Origin: an uncultured Bacilli bacterium
GTDB taxonomy: Bacteria; Bacillota_I; Bacilli_A; RF39; UBA660
Reading direction: 5' to 3'
NCBI GenBank assembly: GCA_947631135.1
Contig: CANRKE010000009.1
Coordinates: 1 to 22,874 of the forward strand
Length of the DNA: 22,874 bases
Part shown: positions 7,108 to 15,342 of the stretch, one piece after another
Layout: each line of letters begins with the position of its first letter
Position numbering within the stretch: the first letter of the stretch is position 1
The notes under the pieces: model-generated
Seen by the model: the letters and a program-made list of their open reading frames with translations, nothing else
Database searches by the model: none
Told to the model about the DNA's origin: nothing
Translations under genes and position numbers: made by a program

Positions 7108-8283
7108 ATGAAAAAGTTTTTAAAAAGTAATTTAAAAATTTTTGTATTAGCAATAGTAACTGTTGCTATGGGTGTATTAGCATTTACATCTAAAACTTTA
7201 TCAACTAGTAAAAGCACAAAAGTAGACAACAATGATTCAAAAGAAGGATATCATTATACTACAGATGGTGAATATGATTATTATTATTATGAAGATGATG
7301 AAGATGATTACTATAATGATGACTATTATGATAATAATTATTATGATGATGACTACTATGATAACAAATATTATTATGATGACTATTATAATACAACTAA
7401 TAAAACTGACAAAAACACAACATCTATTCCAGGAGTTAGATATAATAGTTCAATCAATTTAAACTTATTTGAAGCATTTGATCCATATCAATATATTGAA
7501 ACTGATGGTGTTGTTAATGTAATATATAACGATGTTAATAATACTAAAGTAGGTAACTATTCAGTTCAATATTCAATATGCAACAAATATAATAAAAGCA
7601 AATGTAGATATATATTCATGTCAGTTCAAGTAAGAGATTGGGATAATTCATATTCAAAATATGATGAATACGATAGTAGTAGTGCATCTAATGTAAAATG
7701 GTCTAATATTTCAAACAAAATGTGTAAAGTTGGAGATAGAAAATGTTCTGTGTATAATATAGATTTACCAACTGCAATTGATCCATATACAAATAAAGAA
7801 TTACGTGTTCAAATAGTTTCAAATAATATTAATATTAATAAAGCTGGTATATATTATATAGTATATAGAGCTACAACATCATCTGGTGTATCAAGTTCAC
7901 AAACTAGACAAGTACAAATATATGATGATAATAATAAAACACTAAGTAATACATATAATAATAGAATAACTACTAAACAAATAAACAACTATGAATGGAA
8001 AAATGTTGTTACATATAGTTATCAATGTATAAATTCAAATGATACTACAGCAAATGCTTGGAAATATGTAGAACCATTAACAAATGATGACCATCCAACA
8101 TTCTATTATAATCAAAATGGATATTCTGGTATTTTGAACAAAGTTAGTTTTTATGAATTAAATCCATATAATGGGGACATAAGAGAACAACTTGGTGTAT
8201 GTAACAGAACTGGAGAAATAAGAACATTAAAAAGAACATGGATAGGGGTTTATTCAGGTACTGTAACAAATTACGGTAATTAA
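7108..8283 (+). CDS. Exported or membrane-anchored protein with Tyr/Asp-rich low-complexity segment
   Basis: The 391-residue protein opens with a positively charged stretch and a hydrophobic segment (residues 8-27) that acts as a signal peptide or anchor. Residues 56-95 are almost only Tyr, Asp, Asn and Glu (blocks such as DDYYDNNYYDDDYYDNKYYY). After that come two Ig-like or DUF5011-like beta modules, each with a YxI/IDP-type start and a GxYxVxY strand: GNYSVQYSICNKY and AGIYYIVYRATTSSGVS. Further cysteines are scattered through the rest. It has its own promoter and terminator. An outward-facing surface role is likely; an acidic, tyrosine-rich stretch could bind cations. I do not recognise a named family. 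Confidence 0.75.
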   Translation: MKKFLKSNLKIFVLAIVTVAMGVLAFTSKTLSTSKSTKVDNNDSKEGYHYTTDGEYDYYYYEDDEDDYYNDDYYDNNYYDDDYYDNKYYYDDYYNTTNKTDKNTTSIPGVRYNSSINLNLFEAFDPYQYIETDGVVNVIYNDVNNTKVGNYSVQYSICNKYNKSKCRYIFMSVQVRDWDNSYSKYDEYDSSSASNVKWSNISNKMCKVGDRKCSVYNIDLPTAIDPYTNKELRVQIVSNNININKAGIYYIVYRATTSSGVSSSQTRQVQIYDDNNKTLSNTYNNRITTKQINNYEWKNVVTYSYQCINSNDTTANAWKYVEPLTNDDHPTFYYNQNGYSGILNKVSFYELNPYNGDIREQLGVCNRTGEIRTLKRTWIGVYSGTVTNYGN

Positions 8284-8307
8284 AAGGAAAGCAATTTCCT
8301 TTTTTTA
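8282..8307 (+). terminator. Terminator after the Tyr/Asp-rich protein gene
   Basis: AAAAGGAAA pairs with TTTCCTTTTTT around the loop GCAA. The hairpin begins inside the stop codon region. Confidence 0.85.
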
Positions 8308-8336
8308 TTGCTTTAATTCAATAATAATGTTATTAT
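8308..8336 (+). promoter_or_regulatory. Possible promoter of the xer gene
   Basis: TTGCTT at 8308-8313 and TATTAT at 8331-8336, 17 bases apart. The match is moderate and the leader to the ATG at 8359 would be short. Confidence 0.4.
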
Positions 8337-8358
8337 GTTATTGTATAAAGGTGATATT

Positions 8359-9237
8359 ATGTATGAACAAGATTTTTTAGATTCATTACTTATAGAAAAA
8401 AAATTAAGTATAAACACATATGATTCTTATACTAATGATATAAATAAATATATTAATTATTTAAAAAATAAACATATTAAATCTGCTAATAAAATAACTT
8501 CTAAAGATATAGAACAATATTTGAAATATTTAAATTTTAATAATTTATCTGATAGAACTATTGTTCATAACCTAACTGTTATTAAAGAATATCATAAATT
8601 TTTAATTAAAAATAATTTTGTTAAATGTGATGTAAGTGAGAATATATTGGGACCTAAATTATCTAAATATTTACCAAATATACTTACTGTAAATGATGTT
8701 GACAAACTTTTAGATATAAATCTAGAATCAGACTTCGATTATAGAAACAAAGCTATGCTTGAACTTTTATATGCAACAGGATTAAGAGTGAGCGAATTAA
8801 TAAATTTAAATATGAATTCTATTAATTTCGAATATGAAACAGTAAGATGTATTGGTAAAGGAAATAAAGAACGTATAATTCCAATTGGTGATGTTGCTAT
8901 AAAATATTTGAAAATATATTTAAATGATCATAGAAATAATATGTTGAAAGGTTATAATTGTGATAAATTATTTTTAAACAATCATGGTAAACAAATGACT
9001 AGACAAGGTTTTTTTAAAATTATTAAAAAAATTGCATATGATAAAAATATAAAAAAAGATATTTCACCCCATACTCTTAGACATTCATTTGCAACTCACA
9101 TGTTATATTATGGTGCTGATCTTAGAAGCATACAGGAATTTTTGGGACATTCGGATATATCAACTACAGAAATATATACTCATATTTCCCTTAATCAAGT
9201 AAGAGACGATTATAATAAATTTCATCCAAGAAGTTAA
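8359..9237 (+). CDS. xerD: Site-specific tyrosine recombinase, XerC/XerD family
   Basis: A 292-residue tyrosine recombinase of the size of XerC/XerD, which resolve chromosome dimers at dif before division. An N-terminal SAM-like core-binding domain (1 to about 100) precedes the catalytic domain. All catalytic residues are present: R143 (TGLRVSE), K167 (GKGNKER), H238 and R241 (HTLRHSFATH), H264 (LGHSD) and Y273 (TEIYTH). ATG 8359 follows AAAGGTGAT; an in-frame upstream start at 8335 would add eight poorly matching residues. No phage or transposon genes lie next to it, so a housekeeping role is more likely than an integrase role. XerC versus XerD cannot be settled from this copy alone. Confidence 0.9.
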   Translation: MYEQDFLDSLLIEKKLSINTYDSYTNDINKYINYLKNKHIKSANKITSKDIEQYLKYLNFNNLSDRTIVHNLTVIKEYHKFLIKNNFVKCDVSENILGPKLSKYLPNILTVNDVDKLLDINLESDFDYRNKAMLELLYATGLRVSELINLNMNSINFEYETVRCIGKGNKERIIPIGDVAIKYLKIYLNDHRNNMLKGYNCDKLFLNNHGKQMTRQGFFKIIKKIAYDKNIKKDISPHTLRHSFATHMLYYGADLRSIQEFLGHSDISTTEIYTHISLNQVRDDYNKFHPRS

Positions 9238-9273
9238 TTTTGAATTACATAGATAGTACTATCCAGTATTGAT

Positions 9274-9302
9274 TTGACAAAAACATTAATTTGTGATATA
9301 AT
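9274..9302 (+). promoter_or_regulatory. Promoter of the small anchored protein
   Basis: TTGACA at 9274-9279 and TATAAT at 9297-9302 with 17 bases between, a consensus sigma-A promoter. An inverted repeat AACATTA (9282-9288) / TAATGTT (9299-9305) overlaps the -10 and may be an operator or chance. Confidence 0.85.
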
Positions 9303-9326
9303 GTTTAATGTTAAGGGGGATTTGAT

Positions 9327-9836
9327 ATGGATAATATTAATAAATGTATACGTTATTATATTATCAATATAATAATTGTATTAATATTTGCAATAGGGAG
9401 TTATATTTACATAAATTCTGATAATAATATATTTAAAAATATAAATTTTCAAGATAAAGAAAATATACTAGAAGTTAAAGAAGAAGAAAAGATGGTAATA
9501 AATTTAAATAATAAACTAAATAAAAGTGGTTTATTAAAAGTTAATAATAATGGAAATCTTAATTCAAATTATGAATTATTATATAGAATATATGATACAA
9601 ATATTGATACAGATAAAATAAAGTTATCTATTAATGATAAGTATTATAATTATAATGACATAATAAAAAATAGTAATAAAGATTATACAGAATTATATAT
9701 ATATAGCAATAATATCAATAAAGATGAAACTAATGATATTAAATTAGCTTTTGTTGTAGATACTATAGATAGTGATATATATATTAAGGGTGAATATGTT
9801 ATAAATTCTATTAATTCATTAATAGTATTTAAATAA
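9327..9836 (+). CDS. Small membrane-anchored extracytoplasmic protein, unknown function
   Basis: The 169-residue product has one N-terminal hydrophobic segment (about 11-30) preceded by few charges, so it is a type II anchor or uncleaved signal. The rest is polar and very rich in Asn, Lys, Asp and Ile. It seems to form beta strands (GLLKVNNNGNLNSNYELLYR, then IYIKGEYVINSIN), like a single beta-sandwich module. No cysteines lie in the outer part and no catalytic motif is visible. RBS AAGGGGGAT supports the ATG at 9327. It has its own promoter and terminator, so it is monocistronic. I do not recognise the family. Confidence 0.65.
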   Translation: MDNINKCIRYYIINIIIVLIFAIGSYIYINSDNNIFKNINFQDKENILEVKEEEKMVINLNNKLNKSGLLKVNNNGNLNSNYELLYRIYDTNIDTDKIKLSINDKYYNYNDIIKNSNKDYTELYIYSNNINKDETNDIKLAFVVDTIDSDIYIKGEYVINSINSLIVFK

Positions 9837-9846
9837 TTATAAATGT

Positions 9847-9885
9847 AAAAACCAATATTGAATATGCTTTTCTATATTGGTTTTT
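9847..9885 (+). terminator. Terminator after the small anchored protein gene
   Basis: AAAAACCAATAT (9847-9858) pairs with ATATTGGTTTTT (9874-9885). The T run is part of the stem and continues to 9885. Confidence 0.9.
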
Positions 9886-9906
9886 ATAGTAATTTTAACA
9901 AAAATA

Positions 9907-9935
9907 TTGACTGATAAATTTTAGTATTGTATTAT
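9907..9935 (+). promoter_or_regulatory. Promoter of corA
   Basis: TTGACT at 9907-9912 and TATTAT at 9930-9935, 17 bases apart. The leader to the start codon is about 45 bases, too short for an M-box magnesium riboswitch. Confidence 0.65.
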
Positions 9936-9985
9936 AGTATTGTTAAATATAATATTAACTTTTATTTTTAATTGGTGGTGAGTTT

Positions 9986-10924
9986 ATGATAAATATTTAT
10001 AAGACAAATACTAATAATAAATTAGTACAAATTAATAATTATGAAAAAAATTGTTGGATTAATTTAATAAGTCCTAAAGAAAATGAAATAGAAGAAATAA
10101 CTAAACTTATAAATATAGATAAAAATTATTTGATGCAATATTTGGATGAAGAAGAACAAGCACGTATTGATATGGAAAATAATATAAAATTAATTGTTTT
10201 AGATGTTCCAACTTATGAAAGAACAAAAGCACACACTTTAAGTGTCACTATGCCGCTTATCATAATCCATTCAAATGATTATATTATAACTATGTGCACA
10301 CAAAGATTAAATATTTTTGATGATTTTTTATCTGGTAAATACAAAGATTTTAATACTGCTAAAAAAAGTAGGTTTACACTATTATTATTATTTAAAGCAG
10401 CATCTATGTATATAAAAGATTTAAAAATAATCAATGACCAAACTAATAAAATTGAACAAGCATTGAAAAAATCTACTGATAATGCACAACTATTAAAGTT
10501 GATGGATTTACAAAAAAGTTTAGTATACTTTACTACATCATTAAAATCAAATGAATCAGTTTTAGATAGGCTACAAAAAACAAATATAATTCCAATGTAT
10601 GAAGAAGACATGGACATACTTGAAGATGTTATAATAGAACATAGACAAGCCAGTGAAATGGCAAGTATATATAGTAGTATATTATCAAGTACTATTGAAG
10701 TATTTGGTACAATTATATCTAATAATTTAAATAATGTAATGAAAATACTTGCAAGTATTACAATAGTAGTAGCAATACCAACAACAGTATCATCATTTAT
10801 GGGAATGAATGTACCATTAGGTATATTTAATAGTAGTGGATTTGCTTTTCTATTAATAGTATTAATATCTATTGCATTAAGTATAATAGTTGCTTGGATT
10901 TTAAGAAGAAAAAATATGCTGTAA
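9986..10924 (+). CDS. corA: CorA-type divalent cation (Mg2+/Co2+) transporter
   Basis: CorA proteins are pentameric Mg2+ channels with a large cytoplasmic N-domain and two C-terminal membrane helices. Here 312 residues show the soluble alpha/beta domain, the long stalk helix (about 140-250), TM1 at about 252-272 ending in the signature GMN (G273-M274-N275 in SSFMGMNVPLG), a short periplasmic-type loop, and TM2 at about 286-306 with a basic RRKN tail. Length is typical. RBS GGTGGTGAG precedes the ATG. The gene has its own promoter and a shared bidirectional terminator. Specificity for Mg2+ versus Co2+ or Ni2+ cannot be read off. B. subtilis-like genomes often have several such paralogues. Confidence 0.93.
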   Translation: MINIYKTNTNNKLVQINNYEKNCWINLISPKENEIEEITKLINIDKNYLMQYLDEEEQARIDMENNIKLIVLDVPTYERTKAHTLSVTMPLIIIHSNDYIITMCTQRLNIFDDFLSGKYKDFNTAKKSRFTLLLLFKAASMYIKDLKIINDQTNKIEQALKKSTDNAQLLKLMDLQKSLVYFTTSLKSNESVLDRLQKTNIIPMYEEDMDILEDVIIEHRQASEMASIYSSILSSTIEVFGTIISNNLNNVMKILASITIVVAIPTTVSSFMGMNVPLGIFNSSGFAFLLIVLISIALSIIVAWILRRKNML

Positions 10925-10949
10925 AGTATATATTATAATATTACTTGTT

Positions 10950-10980
10950 AAAATAATTCATATTAAATATGAATTATTTT
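10950..10980. terminator. Bidirectional terminator between corA and the converging gene
   Basis: A 14-bp perfect stem AAAATAATTCATAT / ATATGAATTATTTT (10950-10963 with 10967-10980) with a 3-base loop. It overlaps the stop codon of the minus-strand gene and serves both converging transcripts. Confidence 0.8.
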
Positions 10981-12395
10981 AATAATAATGTTTTTTTAAA
11001 ATTATTATATTCATCTCTAGTATTAAATGTTTTAGTACCTATCATTGGTTCATATAAATGAATACCCAATATTTCACTTGTTATAGGATTATAAAATTTT
11101 AATTCATTTATTGCATAATAAAGATTAATTTTCCTATTAATGTCGGCAATTATCATTTCATATTTTGCAATCGAATCACGAATTTGTTCACCATTAACAT
11201 ATCCTTTTTTCATTTGTTCTAAAAGGATATTATTTTCTTCATGAGATAAATATTTATAATATCTATTATAAACAAGTTCATTTAAATATTTTAAATATTC
11301 AATCGGTGCTTGTAAAAATTTTTTGTTTCTGTTTTTTTTATAAGAAAAAGAATCAACATATAGTGTCTTTTGAGAAATATTAGCAGTTATATTTTTAGGT
11401 AATTTTTTTATAAAAATATTGTAGTATGCAAATATTTCATATCCATCGATATTATTAGGAATAGCAAGATTTTCAAAAAATTTTACTGTAGATTCTAAAA
11501 ATTTTTGAATATCATATTCATTAGTTATTATACTTGATGAATAGTTAAATAGTTCATTTTCTTTAATAATTTTTTCTGCTGGATAACCTTCTTTTGATAT
11601 ATATCCTAATGTAATATCAAGATCCCTATTAAGTTCATAATAAGACTTAATTTTCTTGGCAATTTCCATATTTCTTATATCATAAAATACATCATATAAT
11701 TTAATTTTCGAGTATTCTTTAGGTAAAACCACAAATCCAACAGTAGGGCTAGTTGATTTTGCGTTACTTAAATCAATTGAAGAATTTATATATTCTGTTG
11801 CATCAACTATAATAATACGATTATTATCTAATTTTATTTCTCCCCAAACATGATCTTGACCAGGTATATTTCTTTTTGTAACATTAATATCAAACTCATT
11901 TAATATATATGTATATAATTGGAGCCATTGTGTACAAACAACATAAGAAAATATTTTTTCTTTTTTTAAATCAACATTTGTATTACAAATTTTAGTCTTT
12001 GTAGAGTAATCATTTTGTTTAACATAAGAAATATCATAATATAAAACCTTAGATAGCTCAATATATGCATATCTAGATATTAATAATGGATCAGTTAAAT
12101 GTTTTTCTCTAATGAGATTTATAATATAATCAGTAACACTTAATGAAACTAAATTTAATACAGCTTCTTTATTGTATGAATGATAATTATGTGCATATAT
12201 TTGCTTTGAAATAAAATCTAATTTTTTAATAGAAGCATCAATAATAGCTGAATCAAAAGTTTGTTTTTCATGTTTAAGTATGGAAGAATATTTTTTTGCT
12301 AATTTATAGTTTTCTTTTGAAAATAAATTATTAGTAAAATCATTATCACATTTTTTAATAAAAGTAAGTATTTCATTTATTACCTCTTCATTCAT
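10974..12395 (-). CDS. Transglutaminase-like cysteine protease-fold protein, cytoplasmic
   Basis: This 473-residue protein has no signal peptide or membrane segment. Its middle holds the transglutaminase-like triad in the right order and context: C154 (SYVVCTQWLQLYTYIL), H182 (GQDHVWGEI) and D198 (IIIVDATEY). The spacing and the His-Val-Trp and Val-Asp-Ala-Thr contexts are typical of the transglutaminase/PDPP superfamily. An N-terminal helical part (about 1-135) and a long C-terminal helical part (about 270-473) flank it; I recognise neither. It could act as a protease, amidase or acyl transferase on an intracellular target, or be an effector-like protein. RBS AGGGGGA. It is a single gene behind a strong promoter and converges with corA. 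Confidence 0.7.
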   Translation of the reverse strand: MNEEVINEILTFIKKCDNDFTNNLFSKENYKLAKKYSSILKHEKQTFDSAIIDASIKKLDFISKQIYAHNYHSYNKEAVLNLVSLSVTDYIINLIREKHLTDPLLISRYAYIELSKVLYYDISYVKQNDYSTKTKICNTNVDLKKEKIFSYVVCTQWLQLYTYILNEFDINVTKRNIPGQDHVWGEIKLDNNRIIIVDATEYINSSIDLSNAKSTSPTVGFVVLPKEYSKIKLYDVFYDIRNMEIAKKIKSYYELNRDLDITLGYISKEGYPAEKIIKENELFNYSSSIITNEYDIQKFLESTVKFFENLAIPNNIDGYEIFAYYNIFIKKLPKNITANISQKTLYVDSFSYKKNRNKKFLQAPIEYLKYLNELVYNRYYKYLSHEENNILLEQMKKGYVNGEQIRDSIAKYEMIIADINRKINLYYAINELKFYNPITSEILGIHLYEPMIGTKTFNTRDEYNNFKKTLLLK

Positions 12396-12420
12396 AATAA
12401 TCCCCCTATATGTAGGATGT

Positions 12421-12449
12421 ATTATAACATATTATATTCTGTTTGTCAA
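12421..12449 (-). promoter_or_regulatory. Promoter of the transglutaminase-like gene
   Basis: On the minus strand TTGACA (12449-12444) and TATAAT (12426-12421) lie 17 bases apart, a perfect sigma-A consensus. Confidence 0.88.
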
Positions 12450-12538
12450 AATTATATTATTTTTACTGCAGTTTATATATTTGATATTTCAAATAAGATG
12501 TTCATAAATATTAAAAATTTGATTATTTTACTAATTAA

Positions 12539-12634
12539 TTAAAAGACCATACAATTTTTTATTTCTGTTACAGGTAACATATTATTGAAATTAATAGCTC
12601 CTAAAACATCATCAATAGATATTATGCAATGAAA
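12539..12634 (-). pseudogene. Remnant of a ToxN/AbiQ-type (type III toxin-antitoxin) endoribonuclease
   Basis: A 31-codon frame with no start codon, closed by TAG upstream and TAA downstream, encodes FHCIISIDDVLGAINFNNM followed by LPVTE. GAINFNNMxPV is a conserved segment of ToxN/AbiQ/CptN toxins, where it follows a FxKI-type strand. The rest of the toxin and the tandem-repeat RNA antitoxin are not visible. It lies in the gap between the transglutaminase-like gene and the 3' end of spoVD. The family call rests on this one short motif from memory. Confidence 0.5.
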
Positions 12635-12661
12635 CTAGAGTGTCTCTCCAGTTTATTTTTT
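12632..12661 (+). terminator. Hairpin with T run, plus strand, no assigned transcript
   Basis: AAACT...AGTTT with an inner AGAG-TGT-CTCT stem and a CC bulge is followed by ATTTTTT on the plus strand. No plus-strand gene ends here. It may be left from an inserted or decayed module. The remaining bases of 12450-12774 show no other gene. Confidence 0.4.
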
Positions 12662-12774
12662 AAGATCCTCTTAATTGTTAGGATAACTAACTTTTTATTG
12701 TTATTCAACAAATGGCAGTATTATTATATGAATATTTGCATAACTTATATCATTTGTTATAGTTTTCCAGTAAA

Positions 12775-13447
12775 TTAATTACCTAAAAATAATTTAACAG
12801 TATCACCTTCATGAATAGAGCTAGAGGCCTTAGGCGATTGGAAAACTACATGATCACCACTACCGGAGTATTCGATTTTAAATTTATCGAGAAGTTTAAT
12901 AGCTTCTTCTTTTGTCTTACCAATGACATTAGGAACAATATATTTTTTAGTATCAGTATAGTTATATGTTCTATCTATGCCACCATCTTGTTTTTTAATA
13001 TCTAAAATATCAATAGCGTCAGTAAGTATTTTTTTAGCTACTGGTGCAGCAACAGTTCCACCATATTGAGTAATTCCTTTTGGATTATCAATTGCTACAT
13101 ACAAAACTATTTTAGGATCATTAGCTGGCATAAATCCCATGAATGAAACAATATAATTACCAACCATATAAGATCCATTTTCAACTTTTTGTGCAGTCCC
13201 TGTTTTTCCACCAACTCTATATCCTTCAATGTATGCATTACGACCAGAACCAAGAGCTACAACATGTTCAAGAGCATATCTTACTTGTTTACTTGTTTCA
13301 CTGGTTAAAACATTTCTTTTAAACTTCGGATTGAATTCTTTTATAACAGTATTAGTTTCAGGTTCTAATAATCTTTTAACAATATAGGGAGTATATAATT
13401 TACCTCCATTAATTGCTGCAGATACTGCTGTTACTTGTTGTAACGGG
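12775..13447 (-). CDS. spoVD: SpoVD-type penicillin-binding protein, 3' part (split gene)
   Basis: This is the C-terminal third of the gene whose 5' part is at 17424-18680. It has no start of its own: the frame opens after a TAG inside the element and reads TPLQQVTAVSAAINGGKLYT from the junction. It carries the third active-site motif of the transpeptidase (GGKTGTAQK), the end of that domain (SFMGFMPANDPKIVLYVAID) and one PASTA domain (VPNVIGKTKEEAIKLLDKF to KLFLGN). A single PASTA domain is the SpoVD pattern, while B. subtilis PBP2B has two. Joined at the shared TACA, the halves give 1,908 coding bases, 635 residues, against 646 in B. subtilis SpoVD. Within the integrated state this piece is probably not translated. 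Confidence 0.88.
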
Positions 13448-15070
13448 GTCTAATAAATGAAACTTTTTACCTAAATTATCAGAAAATGTATATACACTTT
13501 CTCCTGTCTTAATAAAAATATCCAATTTTATTTGTTTATCATTTTGTTTATGAATTATTATTCTATCTATTATTTCATTAAATACATCACTATAACATTT
13601 ATCATCTTCTAGACATTTTTTTAATGCATTTTTTATTTCATTAATTTTGTTTTCAATATAATTTTTATCTTTCTTATTACTTTTTAATTCATCCATTTTA
13701 TTTTGATATATACTTAAATCTTCATTTATTAAATCTATCTGTTTCTTATAATCATCTTTAGATAAATATTCTTCCATAACTAATTCTAATAATTTATCTT
13801 TTTTATTATTTAAAACTATTATTTTAGATTCTAAATTCTTAATATCTGATTCATTATTATTAGTTTCTAAATAGTTTTTACATTCGCTTAATATTTCATC
13901 AAAAATAGTATTTCTTCTTTTAAACAATTTATTAAACATATTTTTAAATACTTTATCAAGTTCTAATTCAAATACTCTGGGATTAGTACAACCTTTTAAA
14001 CTTTCTTTTCTGTATACTTGGCATTCCCATACAGGATTATTTTTTCTTTTACCAGAACTAGATCTATGATATGTTAGATTATGACATCCACAATATATTT
14101 TGCCTGAATAAGTATATCTATTTTGAAATACTGCTTTATCAATAGCTCGATTTGTAAAACTATCTTGTCTTTGTTTTAGTTTAATATTTGCTCTTTCCCA
14201 TAATTCTTCTGATACTATTGGTGGAATATTATCATAATCTTTATATATTATCCAATCAGATTCATTTAATTTTTTCTTTTGTTTAGTACGATAATCTAAT
14301 ACTTTTGATTTATGCCCACAATAATATCCTTTATATTTAGGATTTTCTATAATTCTTGTAAGTATAGTTGTATCTATTCTTTTACCTGTTCTACTTTTAT
14401 ATCCTAAATTATATAAATATTTTGATACTTTAGATAAACCATCAGTAGTATTTGCATATCTATCAAATATTATCTTAATCATTTCTGCTTGATTTTCATC
14501 TATTACTAATTTTCCTTTATCTTTTATATAACCATAAATATTAGAACATCCTAGTACAACACCATTATCAATACTCCTTTTCATACCAAACGAGACTCTT
14601 TCAGATAATCTTCGTACCTCATCTTGAGCAATTGAAGACATCATTGTAAGTCTAAGTTCAGAGTCAGGCAATATTGTATTTATATTATCATTTAAGAAAT
14701 ATACACCAACACCATTGGATAAAAGTTCTTGTGTATACATAATACTATCTAATGTACTTCTTGAAAATCTTGATATTTCCTTTGTTAGTATCAAATCAAA
14801 TTTATGTTTTTTAGCATCTTCAATCATCTTTAAAAATTCTTCTCTTTTTTTAACCTGTGTACCTGATATTCCTTCATCAATATACGAACCTATAAACTCC
14901 CAGTTAGGAACTTTACTAATATAATCATTAAAGAAAGATATTTGGTTAGATAGGGAATGTAATTGTTCATCTTTATCAGTTGATACTCTTGCATAAAAAC
15001 ATACTCTTAAATTTAATTCTTGTAATGAAATTCCATTCATAATATTTTTTCTAGTTGTATATAAGTCCAT
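13409..15070 (-). CDS. Large serine recombinase (integrase/excisionase of the element)
   Basis: It cuts and rejoins DNA at the attachment sites through a phosphoserine intermediate. Domains in order: N-terminal resolvase catalytic domain with S30 in FYARVSTDKDEQ and the RFSR and SSIAQDEVRRLSERV segments (about 20-165); recombinase domain (about 180-290); zinc-ribbon with YCGC and WEC...GC (about 330-370); coiled coil (about 410-490); C-terminal strands. Length 553 is normal. ATG 15070 follows AAGGAGGTAAATT. The last nine residues after the TACA junction (TSNSSICSN) are host spoVD DNA read in another frame. In the excised circle the frame would instead run 35 residues further into the other element end (579 in total). 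Transcribed with the small gene just upstream. Confidence 0.93.
   Translation of the reverse strand: MDLYTTRKNIMNGISLQELNLRVCFYARVSTDKDEQLHSLSNQISFFNDYISKVPNWEFIGSYIDEGISGTQVKKREEFLKMIEDAKKHKFDLILTKEISRFSRSTLDSIMYTQELLSNGVGVYFLNDNINTILPDSELRLTMMSSIAQDEVRRLSERVSFGMKRSIDNGVVLGCSNIYGYIKDKGKLVIDENQAEMIKIIFDRYANTTDGLSKVSKYLYNLGYKSRTGKRIDTTILTRIIENPKYKGYYCGHKSKVLDYRTKQKKKLNESDWIIYKDYDNIPPIVSEELWERANIKLKQRQDSFTNRAIDKAVFQNRYTYSGKIYCGCHNLTYHRSSSGKRKNNPVWECQVYRKESLKGCTNPRVFELELDKVFKNMFNKLFKRRNTIFDEILSECKNYLETNNNESDIKNLESKIIVLNNKKDKLLELVMEEYLSKDDYKKQIDLINEDLSIYQNKMDELKSNKKDKNYIENKINEIKNALKKCLEDDKCYSDVFNEIIDRIIIHKQNDKQIKLDIFIKTGESVYTFSDNLGKKFHLLDPVTTSNSSICSN
13435..13460 (-). repeat. attachment site at the recombinase end of the element
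   Basis: On the minus strand the element arm TCATTTATTAGAC is followed by CCCGT, the shared TACA (13442-13439), then host sequence ACAAGTAAC. The site lies within the 3' end of the recombinase gene. Confidence 0.8.
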
Positions 15071-15081
15071 AATTTACCTCC

Positions 15082-15234
15082 TTATATTTTTTGTTTTTCT
15101 AATTCTAATTTTCCAATTAATTTATTAATACAAAAATTATATATTTCATCATTTATAATATTTATTCTTTTTAAATATTCAAGTAATTTAATACTTATTT
15201 CCATTTCAATTATTTTAGTTGAACTTTTTTTCAT
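15082..15234 (-). CDS. 50-residue protein next to the recombinase, candidate excision (directionality) factor
   Basis: The frame has an ATG at 15234 behind GAAAGGACA and ends 11 bases before the recombinase start; its end overlaps the recombinase ribosome binding site region. The product begins MKKSSTKIIEMEISIKLLEY and is helical and basic, with a Leu/Ile-rich core. Such a small basic gene, cotranscribed with a serine recombinase, is a usual place for a recombination directionality factor or a DNA-binding regulator. There is no recognisable family motif. It begins downstream of the terminator at 15271-15301, so it needs its own promoter, which I could not identify. Confidence 0.6.
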   Translation of the reverse strand: MKKSSTKIIEMEISIKLLEYLKRINIINDEIYNFCINKLIGKLELEKQKI

Positions 15235-15270
15235 ATTCTATGTCCTTTCTTTTAATTTTATTTTTATAAA

Positions 15271-15301
15271 ATAAAAAAAAGAACTTAAGACTTTAAGTTC
15301 T
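15271..15301 (-). terminator. Terminator after abiEii
   Basis: On the minus strand AGAACTTAA pairs with TTAAGTTCT (15301-15293 with 15288-15280), followed by TTTTTTTAT. It separates the abiE pair from the recombinase operon. Confidence 0.9.
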
Positions 15302-15342
15302 ACAAAAAAAAACGAAAACTTTAATATTTCAAATTGTATCCA

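Noticed and set aside
7232..7462. Ile/Met-rich frame inside the Tyr/Asp-rich gene
   Set aside because: It is the shifted reading of the GAT/TAT repeat; no RBS and only low-complexity sequence.
15227..15240. CATAGAAT before the 50-codon gene as a sigma-E -10
   Set aside because: It touches the start codon, so transcription would begin inside the gene, and no matching -35 is upstream.
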